Assembly (NCBI GenBank): GCA_031772625.1
Contig: CM062804.1
Span: 272,025,174-272,089,173 of the forward strand
Reading direction: 5' to 3'
DNA: 64,000 bases
From: Pinus tabuliformis
Taxonomy: Eukaryota > Streptophyta > Pinopsida > Pinales > Pinaceae
Shown here: positions 9,812-20,538 of the stretch, in pieces
Position numbering within the stretch: position 1 is the first letter of the stretch
Layout of the letters: every line of letters starts with the position of its first letter
Notes under the pieces: model-generated
Seen by the model: only the letters and a program-made list of their open reading frames with translations
Database searches by the model: none
What the model was told of the DNA's origin: nothing
Made by a program: the position numbers and the translations under genes

Positions 9812-11404
9812 ATGGAACGCACCAACCAAGGAATTCCACATGATGGAAATCCTAGTTCTTTCTCCTCTTGGGGAGAAGTTGGTGCGCCCCACATGGCCAC
9901 ATTGTCGCTTCCAGGACTGACAATTGGCCTGCCAATTTGGCTATTCTCAACCAATGTAGTTCAGAACACCATGGTTCCTGAGCAGTCGAGTCAACAGTTA
10001 GATCAGTCTAGAGCTGCCCACCAGCCTTCTACTTCCTATAACTCTTCCTCCAATCCTTCATCTTCACAAGGTAGAGCCGGAAAAAGCCAAGCTCCCATGG
10101 AGAAGAAGGAGAAGAAGTGGAAATAAAAGAAGAAGAAGGAGCCTAAGGCGACTGGGGGCAAGCAAAAGACCTCTGACAAAAATCCACACACAGCACAGAC
10201 CGGGCCTAAATCGCCATGTGTCATATGTAGAGGAGACCACTTCCATAGAGATTGTCCCTGTATTCTCTGGATACTAAGGGACTGGTCCCCTCGTTTGCAC
10301 AATTCGGGAGCATCAACCTCTGATAGCCATGTTGAATGCTTACCGTCAACCAGCGAAAGTGAAGGTTCAAGACAAAGAGGGGGAACAAGATTCCCCTGCA
10401 GACTGTGTGAAGGCGATCACACCATCCACCGTTGTCCCTTCTTAGACAAAGCGAAGAGAGTTTTGGAAGATCGTCCGGTTTCACCATTGAGACTTCCTCC
10501 TGGATACAAAAAACTCGTGCCAAGTCCTTCGTTGGTTGAGAATACAGCTGGCCCGCTCAAGTGGTCAGCTGAAGCGTCAGTCATTGAAAATGAACCTACT
10601 GAATCCAGACCGGACGAAAGTCCAAAGGTCGAAACGACAGTTGACCCGGTTCTTCCTTCAGAAGTTTCACCTTCAAATGACACCGTCACTGAAGATTCAT
10701 CTTCAAATGACACCCTCACTGAAGAGAATAAGGATGACACCATCCAGATTCTTTTCATCAACACAGACTCTGATGAGCATCAGGGAAATGCGCCCATTCC
10801 TTTATCGCAGGAAGGAACATCGTCAGGGTCATATCCGGCCGTGTATTCGGTCCCACCACCAAGCAACCTGGTTGTGTCCTTTGATTGGAACCAACTAGGC
10901 AGACCCCGGTTTCCAGCCAGTATACCGTTCATAATCATAGTCCAAATATACAGAATGGTAATGGCTGGAACTATCATTGATGAAGGGGCATCTGTGAGTA
11001 TCCTTTCCTCTATTGCTTGGAAAGCACTGGGTTCCCCGACGCTTTTGCCTGAGATAAGAAATCTCTCGGGTTTCGATAAAGGAACCAGTCGACCATTAGG
11101 GATCCTCCCCAATGTGCCTGTTACATTGAAAGGGAAGACCGTTCAAATGAACGTGATGGTCGTTCAAGGACCCTTGGATTATAACCTACTCCTTGGACGA
11201 GACTATATATATTGCATGGGAGCAATAGTCTCCTCACTCTTTAGAGTAATGTGTTTTCCACACGAAGGAAGGATGGTCAAGCTCGTAGACCAACTTTCAT
11301 TTCCGGGATCACACATCGCAAATAGTCACATACCAACCCTGAATGGTCTATTCAATCAAGAAATGTCTCCACCCCCAGTCCTCCTTCCCGATGAGTGCGA
11401 GTGA
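9812..11404 (+). pseudogene. Element A gag-like zinc-knuckle/retropepsin frame with one in-frame stop
   Basis: From the ATG at 9812 one frame runs 530 codons to 11404, broken only by a TAA at 10124-10126. No capsid (Retrotrans_gag) domain is recognised; the first ~100 residues are Ser/Pro/Gln-rich with a Lys-rich stretch around the stop. Two knuckles with C-x2-C-x3-H-x4-C spacing follow: CVICRGDHFHRDC (near 10213) and CRLCEGDHTIHRC (near 10400). Acidic repeats SNDTVTEDS/SNDTLTEEN lie at 10675-10735. The C-terminal retropepsin-like domain has IIDEGASVSILSS (near 10972), with D-E-G-A in place of D-S/T-G-A, and a conserved LLLGRDYIY second half (near 11188). Expected roles are RNA binding and polyprotein cleavage. 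RT and integrase are absent after the stop at 11404. The stop may be a late mutation or could allow a short product from 9812. Confidence 0.75.
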
Positions 11405-11977
11405 TTTGGAAAGATGGGACTGGAACCCAGGGGGCATGCATCCTGGTCTGCTTTGGGCAGAGAAAACCTTGGGGTATAGGATAGGTTTCCGCGGGAGAAT
11501 ATGACTAGTCCGTACCCCGTCCGTGGATGGAAGAGGGGTTGTTCTAGAATAAGATTCTTTTGTCAAAGTTACGTGTTTGACAAAGGTCACTCACCCTTGT
11601 CTATTTCGGTAGACATTGCCGAGGAAGTGTTTTGTTGAAAAAATAACAAGACAATCTTTGGGTAACCTGAAAGAGGTAAGCCTCTCTCGATTAAAACAAA
11701 TGTTTTGGCGGAAGAGAAAGTAGAGGTAACCTTGAAACTCTGTTTTATACCTGGGGGCATGCAACCTTTTGGAGTGCAAGCAAGGGGCGACTATTTATTT
11801 TTTAAATTTTTAGGTCCTCCCTTTAAACCTGTAGGTCTAACCCTTTAAACTCGTAGGATTAGCCATTTCCAAAATTGCATAAAGAAAGGATGAGAGGGAG
11901 CATAGCTTTGGTAAGGCGCAAGCTCTATAAAAAATGGAATCTTTCAGGAGACATTCTTATCTTATGACTGGTATAAT

Positions 11978-12078
11978 CGAGCAGTTTTAGCATAAAGTTC
12001 ATGCTCGTTAAAAAATAAACGCAAGATCCGAGCAGTTTTAACGCGGTCTTCATGCTCGTTAAAAAATAAATAAAAGCA
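11978..12078 (+). repeat. Two 51-bp tandem repeats with CGAGCA/TGCTCG stems
   Basis: Units at 11978-12028 and 12029-12078 each begin CGAGCAGTTTTA and end TGCTCGTTAAAAAATAAA. Within each, CGAGCA can pair with TGCTCG (11978-11983 with 12002-12007; 12029-12034 with 12053-12058). The second unit contains TTTTAACG (12036-12043), the complement of the CGTTAAAA loop found in nearby hairpins. Confidence 0.7.
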
Positions 12079-12396
12079 GTGAGCAATGTTTCCTCCAGAG
12101 TTTAAGCTCATTTTTAAATAAAAAATGAACCTATCCCGGTAAATAACCACTGTGATCGTAAATTTATCAGCCATAAAAGCCTTGGTCGTGTTTTGCACCT
12201 GCCACCTCCACCGTCATTTGGCCGATCGTTCACCTCCTTATGATTGTTTACCCATTTTGAGGAACAGCTGCGAAGAGTGATTTCACCTAGCCACCCTTGT
12301 GACACTGCCGTGTTTGGAAAATTCCAACCTATACCTGGAATCAATTGCTATCCCTGTTTATCACTCGTTCCTCAAAAGACGAGTCTTCTTTAAGCT

Positions 12397-12793
12397 CTTT
12401 TCATCTGACTCGTAAAATATGAAAAGTTTGCCGAGTTTTGGCCTTCCAGCTCGATAAAGTGACCGGAAGAGCTATCCCTCCTCTAGATTTTAATCTTTTT
12501 GGACCTGAGGGATTATTGCAAAAAAAGGTCGAGCGCTTGTTTTATTCGGCTCGTTAAAGTTATCGAAAACTCATCCCTTCTGTATTGTTTTATACTTTTT
12601 CGGACTTAAGGGATTAAATGACGAAAAAGGAATTTTGGAGTTAACTTTCTGTACCTTTTCAGACTCTCTAAAAATGAAAAGGACCGAGTTTTCCTTGTCG
12701 TTAGACTCGTTAAAATGATTAAATAGCGACAAACTTGTCTTTAGACGAGAACGAGTTTCCCTATCGCTAGGCTCGTTAAAACATAGCAATGGG
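12397..12793 (+). other. Hairpin array with conserved CTCGTTAAAA-type loops (3' set)
   Basis: Type I hairpins: CTTTTCAT/ATGAAAAG (12397-12426, loop CTGACTCGTAAAAT); CTTCC/GGAAG (12443-12469, loop with GCTCGATAAAG); TTCG/CGAA (12545-12567, loop GCTCGTTAAAGTTAT); CCTTTTCA/TGAAAAGG (12654-12682, loop GACTCTCTAAAAA); TTGTCGTTA/TAGCGACAA (12695-12732, one T-G wobble, loop with GACTCGTTAAAA); CCTATCGCTA/TAGCAATGGG (12760-12793, one mismatch and one wobble, loop GGCTCGTTAAAACA). Two type II hairpins are interleaved: ATCCCTC/GAGGGAT (12474-12513) and ATCCCTT/AAGGGAT (12573-12614), with a compensating C-G to T-A change and a shared TTTTTnGGAC in the loop. Different stems around the same loop argue for selection on RNA shape. 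Confidence 0.72.
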
Positions 12794-13930
12794 CTTGCCC
12801 GAAGGGCAGGTTATAGAACAAGCATATGTTATCCTCCTCAAGCTTGACAAAAATAAAGAGGTACTGGTCAGGAATGACTGGGGAAAAATTGGGAGAACCT
12901 CAAAGCTTTAATGGTAGCAAGTCGCTCTTGAACATGACACTTTTCCTCCGTATCACATCGGGTTGGGTTGTTTCATTCACCGGTCTCATCACCATGGTCT
13001 CGCCAAACCATCCGCATTTGGGGTAATGCTACCGATCCATCGCATCAGTGTCGTTATATGTTCAAGAGATGTTGTTCAGAAAGAGTCAACCGTGTCCCAT
13101 CCACTGCCATACATTATCCTTCATCCATCCATGACCGCCACCCTGAATCATATGTCACAGATTGTTTTCACCTCCACTAAAATCATTAGCTCCGTTCCGT
13201 GTCACTGATGTGGGATTCATTAAGGCCCTCCTTTGACGGATCGCTTCTTGTCGACTTCAACTCATTATCCAAGAAGTTGATCTAGGAACAACCCCTTCAG
13301 TACTTTGAAGCTTGCATGCCTCAATGGCAAGTTTCTCACTTTCGGCGACAGGTATACATCAATGACCTTCGACCGAAAGATTCTGCGTGGTGTTCGACGC
13401 CAAGTCCTTTATTCACACCACATGGATTGTACTGCAGTACCTTGAGGGTCATTATCATTATCGGTGATTCCTCTCGCGCTTGTTAACAGTTTACATCATT
13501 GACCGGTAATCAAGCGATGTCTTTCCATGTTCGACTTCAGCGCAATTCTCACATGGATCGAATTGTACTTAGAGTGAAGATCGAACGAGTTTGAAGACCC
13601 CGGATCTAGTTTCATCCATCCGGGCTGCGATATATATTCAGGAAATATAAAGACATTTGACATGTACATCATTGCAGCAGATGATCATCCTACTCAAAGG
13701 ATGATAATTTCAGCAGAGAATTATCAGTCTACCATCAGACGATCGTCTGTTCTATGTACCAAAATGAATTTATAAAGCTGAGCATGGGAATGCCCGCCTC
13801 AGCTAGATCATGAAAGCAGAATGAAAAATAATGTATTGTATTGTATTTTATTACAGGTCACCTCTCAGCGATTGAATGAACTTCGGATCCTCCTGATAAA
13901 GCATTTCACCCGATAAACGACCTCATACTT

Positions 13931-13941
13931 TAGGGGGCAAC
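13931..13941 (+). other. Polypurine-like tract of element A
   Basis: TAGGGGGCAAC lies immediately upstream of the 3' LTR start. The purine run is short and ends in CAAC, so it is a weak tract accepted mainly because of its position. Confidence 0.55.
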
Positions 13942-15004
13942 TGTTATAGACATTTTTGTGCCTTACAGCATGAAGCATGAAATGTCCATAATCTAAGGGA
14001 TCCAAAGTCCCTAAACATGTTGTTCCTACCCCTAGAGGAACAAGGTCAGCAAACCACAACACTGAGTAACAGTTCTCCACCTAAAAACACTCAAAAACAA
14101 GCTAATTCTGGATCATGTCAACTGCTCCACTGAGCATCTGCGCTGAATGTCAATTGCTCCACTGTCTACCTGCACTGAATGTCAACTGCAAAGAAGGCTA
14201 CCTGCGCTGGGCGAGTTGGGACATGTGGCACAGTCATTCCTCAAGGTGTCAATGCCCAGGAAGCTTCCAAAATGACACTTGGATCAAGGAATTCGACTGG
14301 TGATGAGTAAGAGGGTCTAGATCTCCAAGTGGAAGCAAGAACCTCCAAGTGGACTCAAGAACTGAAGAATAACTGAAGTGAGAGAGGACACTAGTCAGCT
14401 TCATGCTAGCCTCAAGCTGACTCATCCTTTCTCCAAAACTCCTATATATAGAGCTCTCTCATGAGGTCTAGGGAGGCTGGAATCTTGTGAATGTAAGGAA
14501 GTGCTGTTGGTTTGAGTTTAGAACTAGTGGGTGATTTGCTTTGAAGGAGGTGAAGAGGAGATTTCTTTCTGCTGGGAGGTGATGCTGGATTGGGCCTTTT
14601 ATGGTTGTATCACTTCCTGAACTTTACTTCTTCCATTAATAAAGCATTTGAGGTTCTTCTATATGCATGTGTCTCAATGATGTATTGTTATACTTGTGTA
14701 TTTGATTTATTCTAATCCTTGAATCAATTATGAATGTATGCTTCTTGTAGTTTCCCTCTCTTGCCATTTTGCAGGATCTTGGTGTAGCTGGGCCAGTGAA
14801 AGAGCAAGGAGCTGGGAACAAGCAGCAAGGAGAGAAGATTGGATCAACCATTAGCGAAAGACATCGGTTAGTGGATCTCTTTCTCCCCTATTTTACTTTC
14901 ATAAAGAAGAAATCTTAGATAGCTTTGCTTCGATTGTTGCTGAGGTACTATCACCCTTAGAGTGGGATAGGGTCATTCCGTATTGGATACTTTTCCCAAC
15001 AACA
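13942..15004 (+). repeat. 3' LTR of element A
   Basis: Full-length copy of 7044-8106. Differences seen by eye are about eight single-base changes, mostly C/T or G/A transitions, and no indel. It abuts the Athila-like LTR sequence of element B at 15005. Confidence 0.92.
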
Positions 15005-15859
15005 AATTTGTCCATATTTAACCTCTCCTTCTACACTTACTAATGGATTTCTCAGCTTTAATAATGCTTATGAATGTTATAGATGATTGTCATATCTTGT
15101 GTTCTTATTATATTTATTGTGTAGAATATTGACAATATTTAGTGCAGATCACAAAGGAATCCGACTGAGAGAAAAATATCGGGCTTGCCCCTTGTTGAAG
15201 GATGACCAAAACTCTGTTAGCTTAAGACAATTATCATTCCCTTGTAGCTGTAAATTCACGAGGAAACAAAATCCTATTTTCCAGGGTTTTTGGAAGGAAG
15301 AAGCGCTCTCTTCAAGGAGGTTGCCCCTTAGCTATTTTTGCATAAATAAGGGGTTTGAGTAGCCCATTATGGATTCAAAATTTTGGAGATTAGAGTCAGA
15401 AGTAGTAGTGAAGACTTTTGGCCTAACATTTTAGTTATGTAATCGTTTTATGCATGAACACATTTAATGATTAATGAGAAGAAATTTTAGTTCTCATACT
15501 AATCTTTCTTTAGTGACCTGAGTCTCCTTGGGTTAGGGTCTAACCAAGGTGCTCAATCCCCCTCTTTGCATTCTTACTTTCCATGCATTAGTTTAGTTAT
15601 GAATTTCTTCAGTTTCATCTTTGAGAATATTGTCATTTCAAGATTAGTCAATGAGCTTATCTCCAAGTCTATTTCTGCATCTTTCTTTAGTAAATTCAAC
15701 AATAAGTCATTTCATGTAGTAGTACTCTTTTCATGCAGTAGTTTCATTCATAATTTATGTTATTAATATTGTTTCCCATAGGTTAATAAGTTAGTTAGTT
15801 TATCAACCTACTTATGCATTATGTTTTAAATTTAGACAACAATTCTTTGATGTAGTCAG

Positions 15860-16096
15860 TGTTGAAAATGTAACTAGTATAAGTCCTCATGATTGTTTTC
15901 TAGCTCATGATATAATGTATTTGTTAAAAGAAACAAAAAAGAAGAATTATTTTCAAAGAAAAATTATTTATAAGCATGAGTTTCATGCTCATTGGATTTT
16001 GTATCTAGGTCAAAGCACCCATTGAGTGATTCTAAGGTTGTTTCATGTGTCATAATCCTTGTCATAATGTTCTAGACCCTTCTTGGGCTTATTATG

Positions 16097-16138
<42 letters not shown>

Positions 16139-16835
16139 ATGTAATTTGGTATTTTATTCCTCCTCCACCAAGTCGACCTCAAGAGAAAAAGTTGGCCTCA
16201 TTGAAGGAATTCGATCACACATAAATACTATAAAAGTAGTGCAATTCGACCTATTTGAGCATCCATCCAAGCAAGAAGTTCGATCTGCAATTTGAAGTGG
16301 AAAAGAAGGTGTGAAGAGGATAGAAAGGAGGAAGAAAATAAAGTGAAGGAAGAAGACACATTTTTCAAGATAAAAGAGCCACATTTTTCCTTTGTTCTCC
16401 CACATGTGAAAGTTTATGGATTGCATGAAGGGGCTGAATTTGTAGGTCTATAGTAAGGTTGAAATTTTGATGCAATAGGGAAAAAATTTATGGTTGATGC
16501 AGTATTGAAGAAGGTTGACTATTGTTGATTAAAATCTGATTGTAAGGACTAGCTTGGAGGCTGAATTGGTGCATTGGAGGAGGTTTTTTGTCTTGGTCAA
16601 GGGTCTTGGTTGTCTCATTTTATTTGGTTTTAAAAGATAATTTTGGGTTTTCCCCTGGATGAGAGCCTACATCTTATGTCCTTGTTGTTTTGATCTTCAT
16701 GCATTTATGTTTTGGTAGTTTCTTGATGACAAGAAGATAAAATAAGACATAAAATAATAATTTAATAATATTTCTAAGAAATCACAAGTAATTATAAAGA
16801 TAATAATAATTTTCTGCCTTTTTGATTTTCTAACA
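15860..16835 (+). repeat. 5' LTR of element C
   Basis: 976 bp, TG...CA. It is followed at 16836 by TGGTTTCGAAGCTAAG, a degenerate form of the initiator-Met primer site TGGTATCAGAGC. The 3' LTR without its solo-LTR insert is nearly the same length. A (TA)17 microsatellite occupies 16101-16135 only in this copy. Confidence 0.85.
16101..16135. repeat. (TA)n microsatellite
   Basis: About 17 TA units inside the 5' LTR of C. Similar short AT runs occur at about 26522-26541 and 60973-60996. Confidence 0.95.
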
Positions 16836-17120
16836 TGGTTTCGAAGCTAAGATGAAGTAGAAGAAGAAAAAGGAAACTTGAAGATCAATAACTCTCATCA
16901 TCTTAAGGAAGGATTCAAGAAAATATAGATCATAAAAATAAGTGAAGTTTTATCTATTAATCCTTTTAAGTTCTACAAGACTGAAGGAAGGACTATATCT
17001 ACAAGAAGGAAGGAAGTCTTGGGAATATCATATACTAGTCTGGTCTTTGTCTACTATAAGAAGAGAAACTTTTCAAGTATTCAAAGATATCTTGTAAGGG
17101 TAAAATTTACAAGAATACCT

Positions 17121-17965
17121 ATGGCATTGTCAATGAAATTTGATAACAAAATTCAAGGAGCCTCTAACTTTAGAGTATGGAAGACGAGGATGGACCTCAA
17201 CATTGCAAGGAATAAAGTATTGAAATTAGTACAAGGAAAAGTAAAAGAACCTACAAATGATGTTGTAAAGGAGAAGTAAAAAAGAGAATGACGTTATAGC
17301 CATGAACCTAATTGTGGATGGAGTTAAAGACAAATTGATTCCCTACATATCCACTTTAGATACTTCAAAGAAATGTATGATTCTCTATCCAAGTTATTTA
17401 CAATGAAGAATATTAGACAAGTGGCAATTCTAACGAATGAACTTCGAACTGTCAAAATGACAAAATGCCCTCTTATTTTGTAAGAATTTCCCATATAAGA
17501 GATGAACTACAAGTAGTTGATGAAATAATCCCTGATAAGGAACTTGTGATTGCTTCCCTTCTAGGATTACCCAAGTCTTGAAATTCCTTTGCAACTAGAA
17601 TTAGTAGTTGGAAAAATTCTTCCTCCTTCGAAGAAATGTGTTTTTCCTGTATTCAAGAAGAAGCTCATCTTTCCTTGATAGGAGGTAAGCAAGAAGATGG
17701 GGAAAATACCTCAAATGCATATTCTTCCCATTTCAAGAAGAAAGGAGGAAACAAGAAATTCAAAGGGTAAAAGAAAGATCGTGGGAAGTTTGACCCCTCT
17801 AAAATAGAATTCTATCATTGTTGCAAGATGGGACATTATAAGAACGAATGTCTTGAAAATTCAAAAAACAAGAAGAGGAAGAAATACCAAGCTACAATTA
17901 CAGTCGATGAAGCTCCACCAAAGAAGTCGAAAACAAAGAATTTTGAAGTCAAAGACTTATTCTGT
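17121..17965 (+). pseudogene. gag: Element C gag remnant
   Basis: The ATG at 17121 gives MALSMKFDNKIQGASNFRVW, the N-terminus shared with element D, followed by KTRMDLNIARNKVLKLVQGK to a stop at 17277. Other frames continue the copia-type (UBN2) gag: VDGVKDKLIPYISTLDTSK and a zinc-knuckle-like FYHCCKMGHYKNEC near 17810, where the first Cys is Phe. A Lys-rich tail ends near 17965. The protein would bind RNA and build particles. It now has many stops and frameshifts. An upstream in-frame Met exists at 17019, but 17121 is chosen because it aligns with D's start. Confidence 0.72.
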
Positions 17966-17981
17966 TAAGTCTTTGGGGATA

Positions 17982-18314
17982 TGTTATGAAAGCAGCTCAA
18001 GAAAAGATAGAAAAGATATATCAACGCCTTAGAATTCAGCCTCTTCGAGGGGGCAACCTCCTTTACATTACATAAATGAACAATTCTTGGATGATTCAAA
18101 TGACAAAACCTCCTTTCTATATATAGGAGTCTAAGGAGTCACAATATAATCCAGCCGACCTAACAATAATAATATAAAGCCACAAAAATAAGAATAGAGG
18201 GATTCTATGGGGCACAATAATAACAATATGGGGGCAATAGGGGCACAACAATATTAATAAGGGGTATAACTACAATAGTAATGGGGTAATCACTAGTATT
18301 ATAGGGACCCAACA
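17982..18314 (+). mobile_element. Solo LTR or small terminal-repeat insert in element C
   Basis: Element D reads straight across this point, while C has 333 extra bases that begin TGTTATGAAAGC and end GGGACCCAACA. They are flanked by a perfect 5-bp duplication GGATA (17977-17981 and 18315-18319). TCTATATATAGG near 18117 is a good TATA box. The TG...CA ends, size and target duplication fit a solo LTR whose parent is not in the window. Confidence 0.75.
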
Positions 18315-20538
18315 GGATATTATCCCTTTTATATCCTTTGCTAATAATATAAGTTATTGTTTTCAGGTCTTGTAAATTTTATCTTATATTTCTAGGGTTT
18401 ATAGATCTACTATGTTTTGTTATGAAGTTCTTGAGTTGTTTTGATAAGTTGAAGAAATCCCTCACAAAACTATATTGATGCAAGATCAAGAGGGAGCTTC
18501 CACCTTTTTCACAAGAGATAAGTATTCCTTATTTCTTTCATTATTTTTTTATTCCCTCTATACATATTTAGTTTTATTTTTGATTCTTGATTATAATCCT
18601 TTCCTTGTGTTTTATTTTGAGGAAATATTGTAGGTATATTCTAAAGAAGAAAGGATTGTGGTTATATTTAGAGGGAGCCTACAAAATGAAGACTTGAAAA
18701 ACTTTGTTGTAAAGAAATCCCTTCAAGGTTTCTAAATAGAAGTAACTCAAGGTATGTATGAGGTTAAAAATTTTGTAGCATATCTCCATTATATAAGAAG
18801 GTACACTCATTTATATGGTCTTTCTATAAAATCATAAAGATTCTATTGTTAGGGTGTTTATATTAAATCAATCCTTGTAATAATTATCTTTTGTTATTTG
18901 GTGAAACCTTAACTTTTTAGAGTTTTATGATAATATATAAGGTTTATGACAAAACTATTTTAAAGGTAGATAATAAATCATAAGGCATGAACAATGAAAC
19001 CCTAGGTATGGTTGAAACTGTAACATGATTTAATTATTGGATATCTAAGTTTTAATAACAATATCTACAGTTTGTGACAAAACTGTAGCTAAAGTTGGTT
19101 TAAGGGTCTAGGGCATAAAAGTGTAACCCTAGGTTTAAATTCTTATGTACAATTTAAACCCTAACAATTTTTAGGTTTTGAATATCTAAGGTTTATTTTC
19201 TTGTTTGAAGTTTTGATAACCCTAGATGCTCTCATTGTGATAACATTAGTATTGTTAAAGTTAATTTCCTGCTCTCGTACATTTATATTTGGTTGCCCGA
19301 TTGTACTTGTTGTTGAGATTTGCATGAACATAGTTTGCAAGAAGTTGTAAATAGGTATGCCTACCTCATACTTGATGATGACCCTATGATTATGATGAGC
19401 ATGATGGAAAGAGGGAGTTGCAAGAAGCTTGATAAAATTGAAGAATACATTGATGTTTGAAAGATAACATTGTTTCCATAAGAAGATAAAGAATGAAGTT
19501 TCAGAAAGTCAAAGTTCTCCGATAATATGATGTTGAAAAAGAAAGATCGTGTAGCTGAAAAACGAAATTTATAGATCTCCCTACGTTGAGAGGGACCTTG
19601 ATGAACACACATAAAATCTACCATAGTTAAGAGAAAGAACATCATCTTGGAAAATATCGATAAGGAAAATAATCAGAGAATAGATAAGGTACTACTAGTG
19701 GTTGGTATTGATATGTTGTGAATAAGATTAAGTTTTTTTGAGAAGTGATAAAGCCGAGTTTGGTGCTGCTGAAGAATTTGGAGAAGGAAGCTTATGCCGA
19801 TATTTGTTTGGATGATCGAAGTAGTATCAAAATGGTTTAGGAACCTAGAGATTGTGCTAGCATATTGATAATAAGAACCAACATATTGGAAGTAGTTGAT
19901 GTGTTGATCTCTCCCTGAGAAGTTTGAATATTTGATGAAGCATGTTTGGATCAGTGGATATCTCTGATTTGGTTGAGAGGGAGAGATAAGTACCATAAGC
20001 TTCCCATATGATGGTACTTGGGAGGACATCCTGGCCTGGTTGGTATTAAGATATCATGTTGTGGTTTGATCTTGATGATGTCTAGATCTTGGTGTGGGAG
20101 GCTATCTTGGTCGTGATGGAACTACATTTTAGTGTTTGACCTTGATGATACCTAGATACCTGTGAGGGTTGGTGGCTTGGCATGGAGGCATAGATGGTAT
20201 ATATATCCAGTTGGATTGATACCAAGGTTGCATCTTGATGGTACCTATAGTGGCATGTTACCTTGATGACACCTTAGTCCATGTTAGTGTCTTGGAATTG
20301 ACACTTGGATCCTTGAATTAGTGTCTTGATGATGACACTTGGATCCTTGAATTAGTGTCTTGATGATGACACTTAGATCCTTGAAATAATGTCTTGACAC
20401 TTGGATATTTGATATGATACCTTGGTAGTTTGTTATCTAGCATTGCATATGTTGTTGTGCTCTTCTTGGAACATTTCAAATTGAGGTCAACCTTGTACCA
20501 GCTGAACAATTACGAATACCTCCCTAGTTATGAGGGAG
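18315..20538 (+). other. Element C non-coding tail
   Basis: No coding frame. The sequence is collinear with D's tail (44441-46602), with shared blocks such as TTGATGCAAGATCAA and GGGAGAGATAAGTACC, so it is part of the family and not decayed host DNA. From about 20040 it carries repeated CTTGATG-x-TACCTAGAT motifs. GTTATGAGGGAG just before 20539 is the likely polypurine tract. Confidence 0.65.
20286..20412 (+). repeat. 34-bp tandem repeat, three units plus a partial
   Basis: Units at 20286-20319, 20320-20353 and 20354-20387 share AGTGTCTTGATGATGACACT followed by TGGATCCTTGAATT, with few changes, then a partial unit. The regular period and lack of spacers rule out CRISPR. AGTGTC...GACACT in each unit could form a short stem. 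D lacks this expansion. Confidence 0.85.

Larger units (their letters stand above)
11405..13930 (+). other. Element A 3' internal region, non-coding and hairpin-rich
   Basis: No long frame or pol motif is present. It holds an 11-pair stem with core TTTGTCAAA (11559-11567) against TTTGACAAA (11576-11584), two GGGGGCATGCA boxes about 325 bp apart (near 11428 and 11754), the 51-bp repeats at 11978-12078, the hairpin array at 12397-12793, and about 1.1 kb with no recognised signal up to the terminal G-rich tract. Confidence 0.6.
7044..15004 (+). mobile_element. Element A: young non-autonomous LTR retrotransposon (gag/protease only)
   Basis: Two 1063-bp LTRs (7044-8106 and 13942-15004) begin TGTTATAGAC, end CAACAACA, and differ at about 8 positions by eye, so the insertion is recent. 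Between them are a TGG-type primer-binding site, a 1.7-kb leader, one zinc-knuckle/protease frame (9812-11404), 2.5 kb of hairpin-rich non-coding DNA and a short G-rich tract. I find no RT, RNase H or integrase motif in the internal 5.8 kb, so mobilisation would need enzymes from another element. GC and CpG content look higher than in the surrounding DNA, consistent with youth. Flanking 5-mers ATCTT and AATTT match at only 3 of 5 positions, so a clean target duplication is not shown. Confidence 0.88.

Noticed and set aside
10417..11112. Minus-strand frames across the element A coding region
   Set aside because: The plus strand has two zinc knuckles and a protease domain, so the minus-strand frames are shadows.
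7039..15009. A clean target-site duplication for element A
   Set aside because: The flanking 5-mers ATCTT and AATTT differ at two positions. I could not shift the LTR ends to give a better match.
16083..16295. Small frame with an Ile/Tyr repeat
   Set aside because: It is the translation of the (TA)n microsatellite in the C LTR.
20286..20412. Regular 34-bp repeats as a CRISPR-like array
   Set aside because: Units are directly adjacent with no unique spacers and lie in a retrotransposon tail.
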